In this document: piece by piece, positions 59,262 through 64,000 of the stretch
How positions within the stretch are numbered: the first letter of the stretch is position 1
Layout: every line of letters begins with the position of its first letter
From: Stutzerimonas kunmingensis
GTDB lineage: Bacteria > Pseudomonadota > Gammaproteobacteria > Pseudomonadales > Pseudomonadaceae
Length of the DNA stretch: 64,000 bases
Assembly (NCBI RefSeq): GCF_002929225.1
Contig: NZ_PISM01000021.1
Coordinates: 62,001 to 126,000, forward strand
Direction: 5' to 3'
The notes under the pieces: generated by a model
What the model saw: the letters and a program-made list of their open reading frames with translations, nothing else
The model's database searches: none
What the model was told of the DNA's origin: nothing
Made by a program: the position numbers and the translations under genes

Positions 59262-61385
59262 ATGACGCAGACGCAGCTCAAGGCCAAGCCACGCAGCCGT
59301 ACGCTGCTGGTGGTGGACGACCGGGAAGCGAATCTGGTGGCCATGGAAGCGTTGCTGGGCGATGGTGACTGGCAGGTGCACACGGTCAACTCCGGCGAGG
59401 CTGCGCTGCGGGCCCTGCTGGAGCTGGACGTCGAGCTGGTGTTGCTGGACGTGCAGATGCCCGGCATGGATGGCTTCGAGGTCGCCCGGCTGATGCGTGG
59501 CAGCCCGCATACCCGCTACACGCCGATCATCTTCGTTTCGGCCATCGCGCATACCCGCGACTCCGTGCTGCGCGGTTACGCCACCGGCGCGGTGGACTTC
59601 ATCCTCAAGCCGTTCGATCCACAGGTGCTCAAGCACAAGATCAACACCTTGCTGGCCCACGAACACAACCGCCGTGATCTGCAACTGCTCACACAGCAAC
59701 TGGACAGCGCCCGTGCATTCAATGCCTCGGTCCTGAGCAACGCGGCCGAGGGCATTCTGGTGGTCGCCGAGGACGGCTATATCAGCTTCGCCAATCCGGC
59801 GATCGCCGGCATGCTGCACACGCGTGTCGAGGACCTGCAGGGCACGCCGCTGCTCTCGCATCTGGCGGCGCCGGAGATGCCGGCCAACTGGCAGGAGTCG
59901 GACTTCTACCGTTACTGGCGCAGCGGCTCGACCTATCGTCTGCACGAGGCGCAGCTGCACACCGCCACCGGTACGCCGTTGCCCGTCGCGTTGTCCAGCT
60001 CGCCGCTGCCGCGCCAGCAGCGCTCCATGGTGGTCATCGCGTTGGACATGTCGGTGGTGCGCAACCTTCACGTTCAGCTGGAGACCCAGGCGGTCACCGA
60101 CTCGCTGACCGGGCTGCTGAACCGGCGTGGCTTCCATCAGGCGCTGGAATCGTCGCTGGCGCGGGTCGATCGCAACGGCAAGCGCATGGCCATCCTTTAT
60201 ATCGATCTGGACGGCTTCAAGCGCATCAACGATTCGCTCGGCCACGATGCCGGCGACGAAATTCTGTGCAAGGTGGCGCGCCTGCTGGAGACCTGCATGC
60301 GTCCTTACGACATCATCGCGCGCATGGGCGGCGACGAGTTCACGGCGCTGCTGGATTCCCTCGATCACCCGGAGGATGCCGCACGGGTAGCGGAGAAGCT
60401 GATCGAGCTGATCTCGGTACGGCACAGGATCGACGGTACCGAGGTGACCCTTGGTGCCAGTATCGGCATCGCTCACTTTCCCGACTGCGGGGTCAGCGTC
60501 GATCAGCTGCTGCGCTCGGCAGACATGGCGATGTACGAGGCCAAGCGTGCCGGTCGCCGCCAATACCGATTCTTCTCCAGCGACATGAACGAACGCGCGC
60601 ATGCGCGGCTGATGATGGAGGAAAACCTGCGCAGCGCCACCGAGCGCAACGACTTCGAGCTGCTGTACCAACCGCAGATCATGCTGGCGACCGGTAAGCT
60701 GAGGGGGTTCGAGGGGTTATTGCGCTGGCCCCAGGGTGATGCAGAGGAAAACCAGCCGGGCAACTTCATCCCATTGCTGGAAGAAACCCGGTTGATCGAG
60801 CGGGTCGGCGACTGGGTGCTGCGCGAAGGCATGAATCAGTACTGTCAGTGGCTGCCGTCATTCGGCAGCGATCTGATTCTCAGCCTGAACGTCAGCCCGG
60901 TGCAGTTCAGCCGGGCTGGGCTGTTCGATTCGCTTCGCCGTCTGCTGGATGAATATCAGCTCCACCCTGCGCAACTGGAGCTGGAGGTCACCGAAGGCAC
61001 GCTGATGCAGGATCTCGAGCAGAGCTGCGAGAAACTACGGCAATTGCGCAAGCTCGGCGTGCGCGTGGCCATCGACGATTTCGGTACCGGTTATTCGTCG
61101 CTGGCTTATCTGCGGCACTTCGAGCTGGATACACTGAAGATCGACCGACTTTTCATCGCCAACATGCTGGATTCCCCCCGCGATGCAGCGGTGGTCAGCA
61201 CCATCATCGATCTGGGCCGCAACCTCAACCTGGAAGTGGTGGCCGAGGGCGTGGAAACCCGGGCGCAGCTTGACTGGCTGGTGGAGAACGGCTGCGACGT
61301 CATGCAGGGCTTTCTCGTCTCACCGGCATTGAGCGCCGAGCAGGCGCGGGCCTTTCCCACTCAGGTCGCCTGGGACGCGCTCTGA
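59262..61385 (+). CDS. Response regulator with REC-PAS-GGDEF-EAL architecture
   Basis: This 707-residue cytosolic protein is a likely c-di-GMP enzyme. A receiver has acceptor D63 (L-L-D-V-Q-M-P-G) and K-P-F. A PAS domain spans about 145-270. GGDEF is intact at 356-360, with an inhibitory-site R347-P-Y-D350 exactly five residues before it. The EAL domain begins F-E484-G-L, i.e. EGL instead of EAL, but other catalytic residues are kept (L-N-V-S-P, E-V-T-E, I-D-D-F-G, L-K-I-D, A-E-G-V-E-T). GGAGG lies six bases before ATG. Either or both activities are possible. Confidence 0.95.
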   Translation: MTQTQLKAKPRSRTLLVVDDREANLVAMEALLGDGDWQVHTVNSGEAALRALLELDVELVLLDVQMPGMDGFEVARLMRGSPHTRYTPIIFVSAIAHTRDSVLRGYATGAVDFILKPFDPQVLKHKINTLLAHEHNRRDLQLLTQQLDSARAFNASVLSNAAEGILVVAEDGYISFANPAIAGMLHTRVEDLQGTPLLSHLAAPEMPANWQESDFYRYWRSGSTYRLHEAQLHTATGTPLPVALSSSPLPRQQRSMVVIALDMSVVRNLHVQLETQAVTDSLTGLLNRRGFHQALESSLARVDRNGKRMAILYIDLDGFKRINDSLGHDAGDEILCKVARLLETCMRPYDIIARMGGDEFTALLDSLDHPEDAARVAEKLIELISVRHRIDGTEVTLGASIGIAHFPDCGVSVDQLLRSADMAMYEAKRAGRRQYRFFSSDMNERAHARLMMEENLRSATERNDFELLYQPQIMLATGKLRGFEGLLRWPQGDAEENQPGNFIPLLEETRLIERVGDWVLREGMNQYCQWLPSFGSDLILSLNVSPVQFSRAGLFDSLRRLLDEYQLHPAQLELEVTEGTLMQDLEQSCEKLRQLRKLGVRVAIDDFGTGYSSLAYLRHFELDTLKIDRLFIANMLDSPRDAAVVSTIIDLGRNLNLEVVAEGVETRAQLDWLVENGCDVMQGFLVSPALSAEQARAFPTQVAWDAL

Positions 61386-61394
61386 GCGAGCTGG

Positions 61395-62303
61395 TCAGGG
61401 CTGCACCGGAAACTGCTGGTGCAGTTGCTCCAGTTGCCGATCCTTTTCACTCCAGAGCCCGTTGACCCACTGCTGGAATGCCAGCCGATACGACTCGTCC
61501 TGGTCGTAGTTGCGGCGGAGGAATTCGGCGGGTATCGGCTGTGCCTGGAGGCGCACGATTACCTGATGGATATTGCCGGCGAGCAGGTCCCAGAAACTCG
61601 GGCGACCGTCCGGGTAATGGATGGTGATGTTGATCAGCGCCGTCAGTTGCTCGCCCATGGCGTCGATGACGAAGGCAATGCCGCCAGCCCTTGGCTTGAG
61701 CAGATAGCGATAGGGTGCGGCTTGTTCGGTGTGCTTGTCCTCGGTGAAGCGTGTGCCTTCGAGGAAGTTGAACACCGACACCGGATTGGTCCGATAGCGC
61801 TCGCAGGCTTTGCGTGTGGTCGCCAGGTCCTCGCCACGCTTCTCCGGGTACTTGGCCAGATACTCCTTGCTGAAGCGCTTCATGAAGGGAAACTCCAGCG
61901 CCCACCAGCACAGGCCGATCACCGGGACCCAGATCAGCTCCTGCTTGAGAAAGAACTTGAGGAACGGCATGCGCCGGTTGAGCTGGTATTGCAGCACGAG
62001 GATGTCCGCCCAGCTCTGGTGGTTGCTGGTGACCAGGTAGGAGTGATGCATGTCAACCTGATCCAGACCCTGCACGTCCCAGCGGATCGGGCGAACCAGA
62101 TCCATCCAGAAGCTGTTCATCGCGATCCATGACTCGGCGATCCAGTGCATGCCGAAGCGCAGGCTGCGTTGTATCGCAGGGATTGGAAACAGCAGCTTGA
62201 GCAGCGAGAGCGCAAACAGCGGCCAGCACCAGAACAGGGTATTGAGCGCAAGCAGCAGGGCGGCGAGCGTGCCGCGGAGTGGAGCGGGGAGAAAGCTCAG
62301 CAT
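61395..62303 (-). CDS. PlsC-type acyltransferase (YihG-like, lysophospholipid/lysophosphatidate family)
   Basis: This 302-residue membrane protein has a long N-terminal hydrophobic region (about residues 8-50), then the catalytic block S-N-H-Q-S-W-A-D near 82-89 and block III F-L-E-G-T-R-F near 155-161. The size and motifs resemble E. coli YihG, which shapes the sn-2 acyl composition. It is convergent with the GGDEF-EAL gene, nine bases apart. The MLSFLP start is chosen; an in-frame TTG twelve codons upstream would add I-S-R-I-D-K-N-F. Confidence 0.9.
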   Translation of the reverse strand: MLSFLPAPLRGTLAALLLALNTLFWCWPLFALSLLKLLFPIPAIQRSLRFGMHWIAESWIAMNSFWMDLVRPIRWDVQGLDQVDMHHSYLVTSNHQSWADILVLQYQLNRRMPFLKFFLKQELIWVPVIGLCWWALEFPFMKRFSKEYLAKYPEKRGEDLATTRKACERYRTNPVSVFNFLEGTRFTEDKHTEQAAPYRYLLKPRAGGIAFVIDAMGEQLTALINITIHYPDGRPSFWDLLAGNIHQVIVRLQAQPIPAEFLRRNYDQDESYRLAFQQWVNGLWSEKDRQLEQLHQQFPVQP

Positions 62304-62386
62304 GAAGTTCTTGTCGATACGGCTGATTCGAGGCGCCAAGAGTAGCGATTACGCGCTGAACTGCAACTATCGAGAGGGGTGAAGCA

Positions 62387-62421
62387 CTGGCGCCGCCTGC
62401 CGGAGGGCGAGGCGGCGCCAG
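62387..62421. repeat. Perfect 12-bp hairpin after pta
   Basis: CTGGCGCCGCCT (62387-62398) and AGGCGGCGCCAG (62410-62421) are exact complements around an 11-base loop, just past the pta stop on the minus strand. No T-run follows, so it is either a Rho-assisted end or an mRNA-stabilising structure. Confidence 0.6.
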
Positions 62422-62434
62422 TCAGAAGCGGCCG

Positions 62435-64000
62435 TCAGGCCTTCTGGTTGGCAGCCTGCAGAGCGGTCAGGGCGATGGTGAAGACGATGTCATCCACCAG
62501 GGCGCCGCGGGACAGGTCATTGACCGGCTTGGCCAGGCCTTGCAGCATCGGGCCGACGCTGAGGCAGTTGGCGTTGCGCTGAACCGCTTTGTAGGTGGTG
62601 TTGCCGGTGTTCAGGTCGGGGAAGATGAACACCGTGGCTTGGCCGGCGACCTTGCTGTTAGGGGCCTTCTGCTTGCCGACGCTGAGCACGGAGGCGGCGT
62701 CGTACTGCAGCGGGCCGTCGATCGGCAGCTCGGGCGCACGACCCTGGGCGATGCGGGTGGCTTCAGCGACCTTCTCGACTTCTGCACCGCTGCCGGAGCT
62801 GCCGGTCGAGTAGCTGATCATCGCGACGCGCGGGTTGACGCCCAGGCCCACGGCGGACTCGGCGCTCTGCAGGGCGATCTCCGCCAGTTCGGTGGCGCTC
62901 GGGTTCGGGTTGACCGCGCAATCGCCGTAGACCAGAACCTGATCCGGCAGCAGCATGAAGAACACCGAGGACACCAGGCTGTAGCCCGGTGCGGTCTTGA
63001 TCAGCTGCAGGGCAGGGCGGATGGTGTTGGCGGTGGTGTGCACGGCGCCGGAAACCAGGCCGTCCACTTCGTCCAGCGCCAGCATCATGGTGCCGAGGAC
63101 CACGGTGTCCTTCAGCTGCTCGCGGGCGTCGTCCGGGGTCAGGCCCTTGGCCTTGCGCATTTCGCACATCGGCTCGACGTAGCGGTTGGCGATGTTGTCC
63201 GGATCGAGAATCTCCAGGCTGGCGGGCAGGGTGATGCCTTGCTCGCGAGCGACCTGCTGGACTTCTTCCGGCTTGGCCAGCAGCACGCAGCGGGCGATGC
63301 CACGCTCCTGGCAGATGGCGGCGGCGCGGATGGTGCGTGGCTCGTTACCTTCGGGCAGCACGATGCGCTTGTTGGCATCCTGCGCGCGCTTGACCAGCTG
63401 GTAGCGGAAGGCTGCCGGCGACATGCGCAGCTCGCCGCGCGGCACGCTGTAGCGGGTGTGCAGAAACTCGGGGTGCAGGTGCTTGGCGATGAACTCGGTA
63501 ACGCGGGTGGCGCGCTCGATATCGTCCGCCGGGGTTTCCTTGTTCAGGCCGAACAGGTTGTTGGCCGTATCGTAGGAGTTGCTCTCGACGGTCATCACCG
63601 GCAGGCCGCCATCCAGGGCGGCCTTGCACAGCTCGAGGATGCGCGGGTCCGGCTCGAAGTCGCTGCACAGCAGCAGGCCGGCAAGCTTCTCGCCGTTGAG
63701 CGAGGCCAGGCTGGCGGCGAGGATGATGTCGTCGCGGTCGCCCGGGGTCACCACGAGCACGCCGGAGCGCAGCAGTTGCACGGTGTTGGGCACGGCGCGG
63801 GCGCAGAGAACGATCTTGTTCACGCGGCGCTGGTCGGCCTCGCCTGCGTTGAGCACCTGGGCGCCGAGCAGTTCGGCGATGTCACGGGTGCGCAGGGCGT
63901 TGAGTTCCTCGGAGAACGGGATGGCGCCGAGCAGTTGGAAGTCGGCGCTGCCCAGCAGCGGCAGGTGCTGCTTGAGGCTGTCGATGAAGGCCGGCAGACC
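62435..64000 (-). CDS. pta: Phosphate acetyltransferase, 5' end outside the window (partial)
   Basis: The frame is open to the window edge, giving 521 visible residues of a long-form Pta. An N-terminal P-loop-like domain is cut off. A DRTGG domain with A-E-L-L-G-A-Q-V-L-N-A-G-E is followed by the PTA catalytic domain: R-I-V-L-P-E-G-N-E-P-R-T, V-D-G-L-V-S-G-A-V-H-T-T, S-V-F-F-M-L, and F-P-D-L-N-T-G-N-T-T-Y-K. The enzyme interconverts acetyl-CoA and acetyl phosphate, normally with AckA, which would lie upstream outside the window. Confidence 0.96.
   Translation of the reverse strand, partial: GLPAFIDSLKQHLPLLGSADFQLLGAIPFSEELNALRTRDIAELLGAQVLNAGEADQRRVNKIVLCARAVPNTVQLLRSGVLVVTPGDRDDIILAASLASLNGEKLAGLLLCSDFEPDPRILELCKAALDGGLPVMTVESNSYDTANNLFGLNKETPADDIERATRVTEFIAKHLHPEFLHTRYSVPRGELRMSPAAFRYQLVKRAQDANKRIVLPEGNEPRTIRAAAICQERGIARCVLLAKPEEVQQVAREQGITLPASLEILDPDNIANRYVEPMCEMRKAKGLTPDDAREQLKDTVVLGTMMLALDEVDGLVSGAVHTTANTIRPALQLIKTAPGYSLVSSVFFMLLPDQVLVYGDCAVNPNPSATELAEIALQSAESAVGLGVNPRVAMISYSTGSSGSGAEVEKVAEATRIAQGRAPELPIDGPLQYDAASVLSVGKQKAPNSKVAGQATVFIFPDLNTGNTTYKAVQRNANCLSVGPMLQGLAKPVNDLSRGALVDDIVFTIALTALQAANQKA

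Overview
The window reads as chromosomal DNA of a Pseudomonas-type gammaproteobacterium, most likely the Stutzerimonas/P. stutzeri group. The reasons are high GC by eye, C/G-ending codons, and Pseudomonas-type gene neighbourhoods: petABC-sspAB, rsmI-rnpB-mraZ, an mqo gene next to a PA4642-like gene, and rsmC-hprA. The genus is an inference from these patterns; no database search was possible. Nearly all of it is ordinary core genome. I see no prophage, integrase, insertion sequence, CRISPR array, tRNA or rRNA.

Layout. 1-3224: the end of the cytochrome bc1 operon (petA end, petB, petC), a terminator, then sspA-sspB. 3264-6706 (minus): lpoA-yraN-diaA/gmhA-dolP, an envelope and replication-control cluster divergent from rsmI. 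6831-8123: rsmI and the RNase P RNA gene. 8124-26200: a complete division and cell-wall (dcw) cluster, mraZ-rsmH-ftsL-ftsI-murE-murF-mraY-murD-ftsW-murG-murC-ddlB-ftsQ-ftsA-ftsZ-lpxC. It has almost no intergenic space and is led by a sigma70-like promoter and a three-repeat MraZ operator. It ends at a strong terminator behind lpxC.

26273-32107 (minus): a stress/envelope island with a ferritin-like protein, a 41-aa acidic peptide, a Rho-N domain protein, OsmE, a PQQ-type sugar dehydrogenase lipoprotein, MgtC, a DUF5924-DUF2914 membrane protein, a secreted SnoaL-like protein and a DUF2726 protein. 32108-33796: a LOG-family gene flanked by four copies of a 35-bp element carrying DnaA-box sequences, plus a 25-aa ORF with a strong ribosome-binding site. 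33797-39065: SDR dehydrogenase, SulP transporter, a PA4642-like gene, malate:quinone oxidoreductase and a frameshifted small gene.

39234-54478: YajG-type lipoprotein, DUF1329 protein, a small membrane protein, an acyltransferase, CPXCG and DUF2007 small proteins, an atypical SRAP protein, a chemoreceptor, a long perfect palindrome, an M48 lipoprotein protease, a manganese exporter with a yybP-ykoY riboswitch, rsmC, hprA, a LysE exporter, an acyl-CoA synthetase and a glyoxalase II-like hydrolase. 54617-64000: OmpA-like lipoprotein, a CHASE hybrid histidine kinase with three receivers next to a REC-PAS-GGDEF-EAL regulator (a likely c-di-GMP signalling pair), a PlsC-type acyltransferase, and pta, cut by the window end.

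The features most worth a second look are the DnaA-box repeat family and micro-ORF around the LOG gene, the 33-bp-arm palindrome, the SRAP protein with altered active-site positions, and the hybrid kinase whose middle receiver carries Glu at the acceptor site.
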